A stretch of 64,000 nucleotides of DNA from Nocardioides nematodiphilus (GTDB lineage: Bacteria > Actinomycetota > Actinomycetes > Propionibacteriales > Nocardioidaceae): NCBI RefSeq assembly GCF_020216525.1, contig NZ_JAIWOY010000005.1:124001-188000 (forward strand). Direction: 5' to 3'. A program made the translations under genes and the position numbers. Positions 1-7,752 of the stretch are shown here, piece by piece; within the stretch, counting starts at the first letter, position 1, and each line of letters starts with the position of its first letter. The notes under the pieces are model-generated. The model did not search any database. It was not told the origin of the DNA and was given only the letters and a program-made list of their open reading frames with translations.

Positions 1-596
1 CCGCCGACGCGGGTCGTCTTCATCCGGCGGTCGGCCGCGAGGTCGGCCGGACCGAGGGAGAGACCCTGCATGCGGGGGGAGGCCGCGCAGATCTCCTCGA
101 TGTTGGCCACGCCACGCGCGGTCTCGAGGATCGCGTGCACCTGCAGCGGCTTGCTGATGCCGGCCTTCGCCTCGAGCTGGGCGAGCAGCCGGTCGATGTA
201 GTGGATGTCCTCGGCGCCCTGCACCTTCGGCACCATGATGACGTCGAGCTTGTCGCCGATGGCCGGCACCAGGGTGGTCAGGTCGTCGAGCACCCAGGGG
301 CTGTCGAGCGAGTTGATCCGGGTCCAGAACTGCGTCGGACCGAAGTCGACGCTCTGGCCGATCTGCACCAGACCCTCGCGGGCCTTCTCCTTGTTCTCGG
401 CCTTGACGGCGTCCTCGAGGTTGCCCAGCAGCACGTCGACCGTGCCGACCATGTCGGGCACCTTCGCGGCCATCTTCTCGTTGCCGGGATCGAAGAAGTG
501 GATCGCGCGGCTCGGGCGGGCCGGGATCTCGCGCAGCGGTGCGGGCGCGCCGACGGCCAGCGGCGCGAAGAAGTCCTTGGCTGACTTGTGGCTCAT
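1..596 (-). CDS. mcl: HpcH/HpaI (CitE-like) CoA-ester lyase, probably malyl-CoA / beta-methylmalyl-CoA lyase; 3' end outside window
   Basis: The N-terminal 198 residues of a CitE-like TIM-barrel lyase that would cleave or form malyl-CoA-type thioesters. Visible signatures are HFFDPGNEKM near the start, LEDAV (acidic metal-ligand region), MVPKV, ILETARGV and a LGPADLAAD segment ending in MKTTRVGG at the window edge; this order matches the Mcl/CitE family and the last segment resembles Mcl1-type malyl-CoA lyases. The start is the ATG at 596, with a perfect dyad (TTACCCGCGGGTAA) about 25 bp upstream that looks like a repressor operator. The C-terminal catalytic part is off the window, so the exact substrate (malyl-CoA, methylmalyl-CoA or citramalyl-CoA) cannot be settled. 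Confidence 0.8.
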   Translation of the reverse strand, partial: MSHKSAKDFFAPLAVGAPAPLREIPARPSRAIHFFDPGNEKMAAKVPDMVGTVDVLLGNLEDAVKAENKEKAREGLVQIGQSVDFGPTQFWTRINSLDSPWVLDDLTTLVPAIGDKLDVIMVPKVQGAEDIHYIDRLLAQLEAKAGISKPLQVHAILETARGVANIEEICAASPRMQGLSLGPADLAADRRMKTTRVG

Positions 597-620
597 GCGG
601 CCGAGCCTAGCGAGACCTGG

Positions 621-634
621 TTACCCGCGGGTAA
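621..634. promoter_or_regulatory. Perfect 14-bp dyad upstream of the mcl-like gene
   Basis: TTACCCGCGGGTAA is fully self-complementary and sits 25 bp before the lyase start codon, where a repressor would block transcription. Its layout (5-bp arms, 4-bp centre) matches the YTACY-N4-RGTAR dyads at 12975, 21244, 21981 and 29632. The binding protein is unknown; a TetR-type regulator is an inference from size and symmetry. Confidence 0.5.
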
Positions 635-709
635 GGGAAATGTCACACGCCGAGGGGTGGGTCTGTCGCTGCCGAGGGGCGCGGCGGTCCGGGTCGCCGT
701 CGGGACCCG

Positions 710-1231
710 TCACCGGCGTCGCCACCAGCGCCGCTTGCGGGTCGAGGGTGGCGGTGGCGGGATCGCCGCCAGGCGCTCCGTACGACGGGCGCGCCACCGC
801 TCGACGGTCTCGTCGACGTCGCGCGGCTGTGTGATGAACGGCGGGCCGACCGGCGTCTGGTAGCGCGCCCAGAGGACGCGGGCGTTGAACTGCTCGACCA
901 TCTCGCGGACCGCCGACTCGCGGTTCTGCTTGTCGAGCAGGCCGTCGAGCTCGGCGTCGTCCTTGCGGAGCTGGACGCTGGGCGGCAGGACGACCAGCTG
1001 CTCCCGCTCGACGAGCTGCTTGAGCCACCAGTCCGGGTCGTGCTCCTCGCCGAGCCCCTCGATCGGCTTACCTGCACCAGGGAGGTCGTCGAAGTCGCCG
1101 CGCTCCATCGCCGCGCGCAGCTGCACGTCGACCCACGTCTGCTGTTGCTGGATCCGCGACGCGGCCGCCGCCTTGGACTCGTCGTCGCTGAGCGGCTCGA
1201 CATGGATCTCGTCGAACTCCTCCTCGCCCAT
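710..1231 (-). CDS. DUF1992 (DnaJ homologue subfamily C member 28-type) protein
   Basis: A 173-residue protein with the DUF1992 core: an N-terminal helix (SRIQQQQTWVDVQLRAAMERG), then FDDLPGAGKPIEGL, WWLKQLVERE and a helical segment NRESAVREMVEQFNARV. The family is widespread, conserved and functionally unassigned; some eukaryotic members are fused to a J domain. The C-terminus is Arg/Trp-rich and basic (TRKRRWWRRR). It is a single gene facing the lyase, with the ATG at 1231. The only functional hint is the family's loose association with chaperone biology, which is weak. Confidence 0.85.
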   Translation of the reverse strand: MGEEEFDEIHVEPLSDDESKAAAASRIQQQQTWVDVQLRAAMERGDFDDLPGAGKPIEGLGEEHDPDWWLKQLVEREQLVVLPPSVQLRKDDAELDGLLDKQNRESAVREMVEQFNARVLWARYQTPVGPPFITQPRDVDETVERWRARRTERLAAIPPPPPSTRKRRWWRRR

Positions 1232-1259
1232 GCTTTCAGCGTACGAGCGTGTTCCAGAC

Positions 1260-1369
1260 GTGCGGGACGGCCGAGTCGACCGTGTGCGAGGGCCGGGTCA
1301 GCGGTGCGCGAGGGCCGAGTCAGCGGTGCGCGAGGGCCGGGTCAGCGGTGCGCGAGGGCCGGGCCAGCG
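1260..1369. repeat. 22-bp tandem repeat (four good units plus one degenerate), overlapping the 3' end of the MFS gene
   Basis: Units start at 1282, 1304, 1326 and 1348 with consensus GTGCGCGAGGGCCGRGTCAG plus CG; a degenerate fifth unit covers 1260-1281. On the minus strand each unit spells codons ALAHR followed by TGA in one frame, so the MFS stop codon (1342-1344) lies inside the array and nearby units offer the same ending in other frames. The same 22-bp unit occurs twice inside the JmjC-type gene at 5963-6003. Confidence 0.8.
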
Positions 1370-2787
1370 GTGGGGCGGACCAGGAGGAGCAGGGCGGCGG
1401 CCACCAGCGCGGCGGCCGAGCAGACCGCCCAGACGGTGAGGTAGCCGGAGAGGGGCGCGTGGCCCTTGGTCGGGTCGGCGATGGAGCCGGTGGCCGAGAG
1501 CGCGATCGCGAAGATGGCCGAGGCGACCGCGCCGCCGAGGGTCTTGATCGCGTTGGTCAGCCCGGTCGCCATGCCGGCCTTCGAGGCGGGGGCGGCCGCC
1601 GCGGCCGCTGCCGGGATGGCCGCGACCAGGGCGCCCGAGCCGAGACCGGCGACGAGCATGTTGGTCAGTGCCTGGGCGGTGGTGGCATGCCAGGGCAGCC
1701 ACATCGCGTAGCCGAGGGCGACGAGCACCGCGGCGATCGCCATCGCGGGTCGCACCGACGTGGCGCGGGTGAGGCGCGGGTAGAGGAGCGCTCCGACGAC
1801 CATCGAGAACACGTAGACGACGATCAGCACCGAGACGAAGCCGGCCCCCGTGCCCAGCCCGTAGCCCGCGACCGCCGGGTCGGTACGGGCGAAGGTCGAC
1901 AGGGGGATCTGCGCGCCGAGGACCGACATGCCCGACAGAGCCGCGGTGAGCTGGATCGGCAGCTGGGCCCGGGTGCCGAGCAGGCGGATGTCGACCAGCG
2001 GCGCCGCGGCACGCAGCTGCGCCCGGGCGAAGGGGACGGCCATCGCGACGCCGAGGACGATCAGGCCCCAGGCGAGCACGGAGCCCGGGCCGGAGACGCG
2101 GACGACCACCAGGCCGGCCATCACGAGGCCGACCATCGCGGTCAGCAGCGTCAGCCCGGTCCAGTCGAAGCGGCCACCGGTGGGCTGCGAGGTCGGCGGC
2201 AGCCAGCGCCAGATCGCGAGCAGCACCGCGGTGATCACCACCGCAGGCACGGCGAGCACGGCCACCATCGGCAACGGCCCGACCACGGCGCCGGAGACGC
2301 CGGCGCCGATGATCACCGAGACCTCCAAGGTGGCGACCAGGAGCGCAGCGCCGCGCCGGGTCAGGCCCTCGTCGCCGTGAGCCCGCAGGTGGACGATCGC
2401 GACCTCGAGCGGCAGCCAGACGACGTACACCCCGGTGATGGCCCACGCCGCGAGGAAGACGCCGAACGACGGCGCGAAGGCGGTCGCCCAGGTGCCGGCC
2501 GCGGTGATGAGCGTGGCGATCACCAGGATCTTCTTGTGCCCGATCTGGTCGCCCAGGCGGGCCAGCGGCGGCACCGCGATCGCCGAGACGATCAGCTGCG
2601 CCGCCTCGAACCAGTTGACGTCGGCGTCCTTGATGTCGAGGTGGCGCGCGATGTCGGTGTAGATGGGCGTGTAGTAGCCCTGCAGCACGCCGCTGGCGAC
2701 CTCGAGGAGGAGCAACAGGCCGACGACCGACCAGACGGTCTGCTTGACGGTGGGTGCTGTGCGCATCCCTGGAACGGTGCCGGTCAT
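1342..2787 (-). CDS. MFS drug/metabolite exporter, about 481 aa
   Basis: A polytopic major facilitator protein. The start (TAPTVKQTVWSVVGLLLLLEV), the repeated hydrophobic segments and the loop LARLGDQIGHKKILVIATL, which fits the MFS motif-A region between helices 2 and 3, support a 12-14 helix DHA-type exporter. It begins at ATG 2787, overlapping the TGA of the upstream M20 peptidase by four bases (ATGA), which implies translational coupling in a nitroreductase-peptidase-transporter operon. The last codons lie in the 22-bp tandem repeat, so the C-terminal tail appears to have been shaped by repeat expansion. The substrate is unknown. Confidence 0.85.
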   Translation of the reverse strand: MTGTVPGMRTAPTVKQTVWSVVGLLLLLEVASGVLQGYYTPIYTDIARHLDIKDADVNWFEAAQLIVSAIAVPPLARLGDQIGHKKILVIATLITAAGTWATAFAPSFGVFLAAWAITGVYVVWLPLEVAIVHLRAHGDEGLTRRGAALLVATLEVSVIIGAGVSGAVVGPLPMVAVLAVPAVVITAVLLAIWRWLPPTSQPTGGRFDWTGLTLLTAMVGLVMAGLVVVRVSGPGSVLAWGLIVLGVAMAVPFARAQLRAAAPLVDIRLLGTRAQLPIQLTAALSGMSVLGAQIPLSTFARTDPAVAGYGLGTGAGFVSVLIVVYVFSMVVGALLYPRLTRATSVRPAMAIAAVLVALGYAMWLPWHATTAQALTNMLVAGLGSGALVAAIPAAAAAAAPASKAGMATGLTNAIKTLGGAVASAIFAIALSATGSIADPTKGHAPLSGYLTVWAVCSAAALVAAALLLLVRPTAGPALAHR

Positions 2788-4115
2788 CCGGGCAGCCTCT
2801 CCATCAGCAGCCGGTACCAGTCGATGCCGCGCCGGTAGTCCTCGATCCGGAGATGCTCGTCGGCGGCGTGGATGGCGGCCCGCTGGGCCTTCGACATCCG
2901 GAAGGGCGTGAAGCGGTAGACCCGCTCGCAGATCGCGGTGAAGAACCGCGAGTCGGTCGCCGCCATCATCACGTACGGGGTGGCGACCGCCTCGGGGAAG
3001 ATCTCGCCGACGCACGCCTCGAGCAGCCCGAAGGCGTCGTCCATCGGGCTGATCGGGGTCGGCTCGCCGGCCTCGACCACCGTGATCTCGACCGCGTCGT
3101 CGCGCATCGCGGAGCGCACCGCGGCGACCACGTCGGCGACCGTGTCGCCGACCATCACGCGGGCGTTGATCCCGGCCTTGGCGGAGGTGGCGATGACGTT
3201 GATCGCGGGGCTGGCCTCCAGCGTGGTGATCGCGAGCGTCGTGCGGGTCATCGACGACGCCTCCGGCCCGGCGAGCGGCATCAGCCGGACCGCGACGGGA
3301 GACACCCGGCCGATGTTGCCGAGCGCCGGGCGCAGCGCCGCCGGCACGTGCGGGGCGATCCGGCGGAAGAGCTCGAGGGTGGGCTCGGGCAGGTGGCCCG
3401 GCATGGAGAGCGAGTCGATCCGGGTCAGTGCCTTCGCCAGCCGGACGGTGGGGCCGTTGCGCACCGGGACGGACGCGTGGCCCCCGTCGCCGGTGACCGA
3501 CAGCTCGAGAGTGGTGGTGCCCTTCTCGGCGACGCCGATCACCGCCAGCGGGGGCGCCACGCCCGGGAACGCCTCCTCGGCGATGGCGCCGCCCTCGTCG
3601 ATCACGAACCAGGGCTGCACGCCGCGTCGCTGGAGCTCGGCGACCGCGGCGCGGGCGGCGACACCGCCTACCTCCTCGTCGCAGCCGAGGCTGATCCAGA
3701 TGTCCTGCTCGGGCGCGAACCCCTCGACGAGCAGCGCCTCGGCCGCCTCGCAGATCGCGGCGGCGCTGGCCTTGTCGTCGAGCGTGCCCCGGCCCCAGAT
3801 CGCCCCGTCGGCGATCTCGGCGGAGAACGGCGGATGGCGCCACTCGCCGACCGCCGGCACCACGTCGAGGTGGGCCATCAGGACCACCGGCCGCTCGCTC
3901 GAGCGGCCCGGCCAGCGGATCAGCAGCCCGTGGGCGGCGATGCGGGTCACGTCGAGGGCGTGCAGGAGCGGGTACGTGCGCGCCAGGGTCGCGAGCAGGT
4001 CCTCGAAGTGTGCGGCCGCCTCCTCGGTGCCGGTCGCCACGGTCGGGATCCGGATCAGCGCCTGCAGCCGCGCGATCGCGGGGTCGAGGGCGCGGTCGGC
4101 CTCACCAGCGGCCAC
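2784..4115 (-). CDS. M20-family metallopeptidase (CPS1/PM20D1-like)
   Basis: About 443 residues. Metal-binding and catalytic signatures are present in order: LMAHLDVVPA (His-x-Asp), WGRGTLDDK (bridging Asp, in the form typical of the carboxypeptidase S/PM20D1 branch) and CDEEVGG (catalytic Glu pair), followed by a dimerisation domain and a C-terminal His region. The family hydrolyses peptides or N-acyl amino acids. The GTG at 4115 is chosen because GGAGGAGG lies about 8 nt upstream; it overlaps the nitroreductase end by 14 bp. No signal peptide is visible, so it is probably cytoplasmic, possibly processing something moved by the coupled MFS protein (inference). Confidence 0.88.
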   Translation of the reverse strand: MAAGEADRALDPAIARLQALIRIPTVATGTEEAAAHFEDLLATLARTYPLLHALDVTRIAAHGLLIRWPGRSSERPVVLMAHLDVVPAVGEWRHPPFSAEIADGAIWGRGTLDDKASAAAICEAAEALLVEGFAPEQDIWISLGCDEEVGGVAARAAVAELQRRGVQPWFVIDEGGAIAEEAFPGVAPPLAVIGVAEKGTTTLELSVTGDGGHASVPVRNGPTVRLAKALTRIDSLSMPGHLPEPTLELFRRIAPHVPAALRPALGNIGRVSPVAVRLMPLAGPEASSMTRTTLAITTLEASPAINVIATSAKAGINARVMVGDTVADVVAAVRSAMRDDAVEITVVEAGEPTPISPMDDAFGLLEACVGEIFPEAVATPYVMMAATDSRFFTAICERVYRFTPFRMSKAQRAAIHAADEHLRIEDYRRGIDWYRLLMERLPG

Positions 4116-4704
4116 GGTGGACCACCTCCTCCATCGGCTTGCGCGTGCGGCGCGAGGGGGATCCCTGGGAGCCGCCGGTGTCCGGGTGTCCGATCGAGAC
4201 CACGCCGATCGGGTCCCACTCCTCCGGGATGCCGAAGGCGGCCCGCACCTCGCTCTCGTGCCGCGGCGGGATGCCGAAGTAGCAGGCGCCCAACCCCTCA
4301 TCGACCACGGTCTGCAGCATCAGCATCACCGCCATCGCGGTGTCCATGTGCCAGTAGGGCATCGGCCAGCGGGCCTCGTCCTCGTCGGTCCAGCCCTTGT
4401 CGCCCTCGGCGTAGCGGCGCAGGTAGGCGGCCTTCGACGAGCACGGGAGGATCAGCACGGGGGCGGTGCGCATCCCGCGCAGCCACCCGTCGGCCTCCCA
4501 TTCCTCGTCGCCGACGAAGAGGTCCCAGTACCGGGCGACGTCCTCGGGGGTGTCCAGGACGAGGAAGGACCACCCCTGGGAGAACCCGGCGTTGGGCGCC
4601 CGAACGGCGTTGCGCAGCACGCGGTCGACCTGCTCGGTGGCGACCGGATCGGGGCGGTAGCGACGCACCATCCGGCGCGTTCGTACGACGTCTTGGAACT
4701 CCAT
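4102..4704 (-). CDS. Nitroreductase family protein (FMN-dependent oxidoreductase)
   Basis: A 200-residue nitroreductase fold protein. The start MEFQDVVRTRRMVRRYRPDPV is the classic N-terminal FMN-phosphate-binding pattern, followed by AVRAPNAGFSQGWSFLVLD and a C-terminal GVVSIGHP segment. Such enzymes reduce quinones, nitro compounds or flavin cofactors with NAD(P)H. It is the first gene of the three-gene minus-strand operon. The ATG at 4704 is chosen because longer starts would add sequence unlike the family. The natural substrate cannot be read from the sequence. Confidence 0.87.
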   Translation of the reverse strand: MEFQDVVRTRRMVRRYRPDPVATEQVDRVLRNAVRAPNAGFSQGWSFLVLDTPEDVARYWDLFVGDEEWEADGWLRGMRTAPVLILPCSSKAAYLRRYAEGDKGWTDEDEARWPMPYWHMDTAMAVMLMLQTVVDEGLGACYFGIPPRHESEVRAAFGIPEEWDPIGVVSIGHPDTGGSQGSPSRRTRKPMEEVVHRGRW

Positions 4705-4777
4705 GCGTCGCAGCATGCCGTATGCCCCGGTGGGTACCGTCGGTTCTGCCCGAACATCCACTGCTTTGGAGGCCCCC

Positions 4778-5041
4778 ATGACGGATCTCGGCAACGAGTC
4801 GCTCACCGACCAGGACATGACCACGACCTACTCGGGTCCCGCCGACGCGCCGCAGATGCCCGAGCCGGGTGTCGACGGTGACGGCACCGACGGCACCGAC
4901 GGCGCCGACGGCGACGGTACGGACGGCTCGGACAGCGACGGTACGGACGGCACCGACGGCGATGGCACGGACGGCTCGGACAGCGACGGTACGGACGGCA
5001 CCGACGGCGATGGCACCGACGGCACGGACGGCGTGTCCTGA
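4778..5041 (+). CDS. Small acidic Asp/Gly/Thr-repeat peptide (87 aa), possible substrate of the neighbouring hydroxylase
   Basis: An ATG at 4778 follows a good GGAGG. Residues 1-32 are non-repetitive (MTDLGNESLTDQDMTTTYSG, then PADAPQMPEP); residues 33-85 consist almost only of D, G, T and S. A 16-residue unit DGTDGSDSDGTDGTDG occurs twice in full (residues 46-61 and 62-77) and once in part. The leader-plus-repetitive-core shape and the directly adjacent JmjC-type hydroxylase suggest a ribosomally made substrate, but this is inference. Simple acidic low-complexity filler or a metal-binding peptide are alternatives. No Cys is present, and there is no signal peptide. Confidence 0.7.
   Translation: MTDLGNESLTDQDMTTTYSGPADAPQMPEPGVDGDGTDGTDGADGDGTDGSDSDGTDGTDGDGTDGSDSDGTDGTDGDGTDGTDGVS
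4913..5008. repeat. Two 48-bp in-frame tandem repeats within the D/G/T peptide gene
   Basis: The two 48-bp blocks (4913-4960, 4961-5008) encode the same 16 residues and differ at only a few synonymous positions. A third, truncated block follows to 5032. Because the period is a multiple of three, unit gain or loss would change peptide length without breaking the frame. Confidence 0.75.
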
Positions 5042-6174
5042 GCGCCCTTGACCTGCTGAGTGGGGACGCCCGGCTCTTCACCGAGAAGATCTGGGCGTCC
5101 CACACCCACCTCCACCGCACCGAGCCCCATCGCCTGACCGGCCTGTTCTCCCTGGAGGACGCCGACCGGCTGCTGACGGGCTCGGCGCTGCGCACGCCTG
5201 CGCTGCGCATCGCGCAGGACGGCGCGGTCCTGCCGGAGAAGCGGTTCACCCGGCACGCCACCATCGCCGGGCAGGCGATGAGCGGCCTGATCGACCCTGA
5301 CAAGGCGCTCGCGCTCTTCCGCGACGGCGCCACCATCGTCTTCCAGGGGCTGCACCGCTACCACCAGCCGCTGGCCGATCTCGTCGCCGAGCTCGAGCTC
5401 GAGCTGGGCCATCCCTGCCAGGCCAACGCCTACCTCACACCGGCCGGGTCGCAGGGCTTCGCGGTGCACAGCGACAGTCACGACGTCTTCGTGTTCCAGA
5501 CCGCCGGCGCCAAGGACTGGGAGGTCATCGCCGCCCGCGACACCGGCCGCACGGTCGAGGCGATCACGATGGAGCCCGGCCTCTCGCTCTACCTCCCGAC
5601 CGGCACGCCGCACGCCGCCCGCGCTCAGCAGGCGGTCTCGCTGCACGTCACCATCGGGATCAACCAGCTCACCTGGCGCGGCCTGCTGCGTCGCACGGTC
5701 GAGGGCCTGCTGCCGCCCGACGACCATCTCCCCGCCGGCTACCTCGACGACCCCGGCGCGCTCCAGGACGGGCTCGCCGATCGGTTGCGCGAGCTCGCCG
5801 ACGCGATCTCCGGGGTGGACGCGGACGAGGCCGCGGAGGCGGAGGTGCGGCGGTTCCTGACCACGCGCCCCGTACGGGTCTCCGGCGGTCTGCTCGACGC
5901 GGTCACCGAGATCGGCGACGACACCGTGCTGCGCCGGCGCGCAGGGCGACCCTGTGTGCTGCGCCGGAGGGCCGAGTCGGCTGTGCCGGAGGGCCGGGTC
6001 GACATGCTGTTGGGTGATCGGGTGCTGACCCTGCCGGCGCGTCTCCAGCCGGTGCTGCAGCACATCCGGGCCGCGGCGAGCTTCACCCCCGCCGAGCTCG
6101 AGCTGGACGAGCAGAGCCGGCTGGTGCTGTGCCGCCGGCTGGTGCGCGAGGGACTGCTCGAGGTGGCACGCTGA
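5038..6174 (+). CDS. JmjC/cupin_4-type Fe(II)/2-oxoglutarate hydroxylase (ribosomal-oxygenase-like)
   Basis: Counting from the proposed start, the iron-binding HxD is H144/D146 in HSDSHDVFVFQ and the second His is H192 in LPTGTPHAA, the arrangement of MINA/NO66/YcfD-type oxygenases. The C-terminus is a winged-helix-like part ending RLVLCRRLVREGLLEVAR, also family-typical. No ATG, GTG or TTG exists in frame before 5278, yet codons 5041-5277 encode convincing family sequence (LDLLSGDARLFTEKIW near the start), so a CTG at 5038 overlapping the peptide's TGA (CTGA) is proposed; from 5278 the protein would lack about 80 residues. Residues encoded by 5963-6003 derive from a 22-bp dispersed repeat. 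The target is unknown; the adjacent repeat peptide is a candidate. Confidence 0.72.
   Translation: MSALDLLSGDARLFTEKIWASHTHLHRTEPHRLTGLFSLEDADRLLTGSALRTPALRIAQDGAVLPEKRFTRHATIAGQAMSGLIDPDKALALFRDGATIVFQGLHRYHQPLADLVAELELELGHPCQANAYLTPAGSQGFAVHSDSHDVFVFQTAGAKDWEVIAARDTGRTVEAITMEPGLSLYLPTGTPHAARAQQAVSLHVTIGINQLTWRGLLRRTVEGLLPPDDHLPAGYLDDPGALQDGLADRLRELADAISGVDADEAAEAEVRRFLTTRPVRVSGGLLDAVTEIGDDTVLRRRAGRPCVLRRRAESAVPEGRVDMLLGDRVLTLPARLQPVLQHIRAAASFTPAELELDEQSRLVLCRRLVREGLLEVAR
5963..6003. repeat. Two 22-bp repeat units inserted in frame in the JmjC-type gene
   Basis: Unit one (5963-5984) and unit two (from 5985) share GCCGGAGGGCCGRGTCG and match the 22-bp unit arrayed at 1282-1369. In protein they give RRAESAVPEGRVD, an insertion in a region where relatives are expected to be more compact. 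A direct repeat GTGCTGCGCCGG also lies just upstream, spaced 30 bp. Confidence 0.65.
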
Positions 6175-7088
6175 GCGACGACTTCCGCTGCTCGGTCGCC
6201 AGCGCCGCCCGGAGCGAGGGAGTCGCCGGCAGCGCCTCCACGGTTCCGGCGTTCCTGCTGCTGGAGCACCCCGGGCCGTGGGGCGTCGACGCGCTGCGCG
6301 ACGCACGGTTCCCCGACGGGCTCGCCGAGGGGCTGCGCGCGCATGCGCACGCAGCCGGCGTACGCATGCTCCTGATCCGCCGGCCCGCGCGCACCGCGAC
6401 CGCCGACGCGCCGCGGCGGCTCTTCGCGGTCCACGCGCGGGCGCCCTACTCCTGGACCGAGACCGCGATCCTCGACGACCCGCGAGCGGTGCTGGACCTC
6501 GACCTCCCGGCACTGCGCGCGGGTCGTTCGCTCGGACTGGCGGCGCACGACGAGCCGCTCTTCGCGGTGTGCACCCACGGGCGACACGATGCCTGCTGCG
6601 CCGAGCAGGGCCGGCCGGTGGCCGCCGCGCTCGCGCAGGCGCTTCCCGACCACACCTGGGAGGTCTCGCACCTGGGCGGCGACCGGTTCGCGGCCAACAT
6701 GCTGGTCGCGCCGGACGGCCTCTACTACGGCCGCCTCACGCCCGAGTCGGCCGTCGCGATCGCGCGGGCGCGGCTGGCGGGGGAGGTCGAGCTGGACCAC
6801 CTGCGGGGACGCACCTGCTACCCGATGCCGGTCCAGGCCGCCGAGATCGCGCTGCGCCGCCGTCTCGAGCTGTCCACACCCGATGGGCTTCGCCTCGTCT
6901 CGCGCTCGCAGAGCGGCGCGCCGGGTGACGGCGGGCTGCTCACCGAGGCGTCGTTCGCCCACGAAGGACACGCGTACCTGATCCGGGTGCGCAGCACCCA
7001 CACGCCGCCGGTCACGCTGACGTGTCGCGCCGCGCGCGACCAGGTCGCGCTGCACCACGAGATCCTGGGGATCGACGACGTGACGTGA
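6129..7088 (+). CDS. Suc_Fer-like (sucrase/ferredoxin-like) thioredoxin-fold [2Fe-2S] protein
   Basis: The family signature is clear: DDFRCSVASAARSEG near the start, EHPGPWG, then CTHGRHDACCAEQGRPVA and SHLGGDRFAANMLVAPDG. The Cys residues (CTHGxxDxCC) are those expected to bind the cluster or act in redox. Two starts are possible: GTG 6129, inside the hydroxylase gene, or CTG 6171, which overlaps the hydroxylase TGA as CTGA, has GAGG at suitable spacing and gives the family-typical N-terminus LSDDFRCSV. Position and redox fold suggest it supplies electrons or keeps iron reduced for the hydroxylase (inference). Confidence 0.82.
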   Translation: MPPAGARGTARGGTLSDDFRCSVASAARSEGVAGSASTVPAFLLLEHPGPWGVDALRDARFPDGLAEGLRAHAHAAGVRMLLIRRPARTATADAPRRLFAVHARAPYSWTETAILDDPRAVLDLDLPALRAGRSLGLAAHDEPLFAVCTHGRHDACCAEQGRPVAAALAQALPDHTWEVSHLGGDRFAANMLVAPDGLYYGRLTPESAVAIARARLAGEVELDHLRGRTCYPMPVQAAEIALRRRLELSTPDGLRLVSRSQSGAPGDGGLLTEASFAHEGHAYLIRVRSTHTPPVTLTCRAARDQVALHHEILGIDDVT

Positions 7089-7173
7089 TCGGCGCTCAGC
7101 GGGTTCGCCGCTCGTTGGGCGGGCCTGCGAAGATGGGCGGCGAAGCGCTCGAGCGAACGGTGGAAGGAAGCCT

Positions 7174-7749
7174 GTGCAGCTGCCCCAGGATGAGAAGCAC
7201 CCGATCCTCGCCGGCCTGATCGCTCTGGTCGCGGTGACGTTCGCGGTCGGACTGGTGCTCGGCGCCGTGGCGATCGTCGGCACCCACGTCTTCGGCGTCG
7301 GTGATGACGGCGGGTCCTCCTCGGCCGGCCAGACGCTCTACCTGCCGACGCCCTCGTCGACCCCCACGCCCGACTCGCCGCTGGTCACCCTGGTGCCGTC
7401 CACGGAGACCGCCGAGCCGACCGAGGAGCCGGAGACCGCGACCGCGTCGCCGAGCCAGAGCCCGAGCGCCAAGGCCAAGCAGATCACCCTGTCGGCCGGC
7501 GAGACCTCGGTGGCACCGATGCAGCAGATCGACCTCAGCGGCGTCTACCCCGGCGGCGAGGGCGCGATCCTGCAGGTGCAGCGCAAGCTCGGCGGCACGT
7601 GGCAGGACTTCCTGTCGGTCGACGCCGCCGTCTCCGGCGGTCAGTTCGAGACCTACGTGCAGACCGGGCAGCTCGGTGTGCAGAAGTTCCGGATGAGGGA
7701 CACGACGTCGGGGATCACCTCCAACGTCGTGTCCGTCACCGTCGGATAG
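7174..7749 (+). CDS. Membrane-anchored extracytoplasmic hypothetical protein
   Basis: A 191-residue protein from GTG 7174 with GGAAGG upstream. Residues 10-40 form one transmembrane helix (ILAGLIALVAVTFAVGLVLG), followed by a Ser/Thr/Pro/Glu-rich linker (about 55-105) and a C-terminal domain of about 85 residues predicted as beta-rich (SAGETSVAPMQQIDLSGVYP onward, ending NVVSVTVG). The layout resembles an anchored Ig-like or adhesin-like domain displayed outside the cell. No enzyme motif is present and no named family is recognised. Confidence 0.75.
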   Translation: MQLPQDEKHPILAGLIALVAVTFAVGLVLGAVAIVGTHVFGVGDDGGSSSAGQTLYLPTPSSTPTPDSPLVTLVPSTETAEPTEEPETATASPSQSPSAKAKQITLSAGETSVAPMQQIDLSGVYPGGEGAILQVQRKLGGTWQDFLSVDAAVSGGQFETYVQTGQLGVQKFRMRDTTSGITSNVVSVTVG

Positions 7750-7752
7750 GCC

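Noticed and set aside
4869..5051. The repetitive DGT region as a CRISPR-like array or plain satellite
   Set aside because: The blocks are contiguous, 48 bp, in frame and encode identical residues; there are no spacers.
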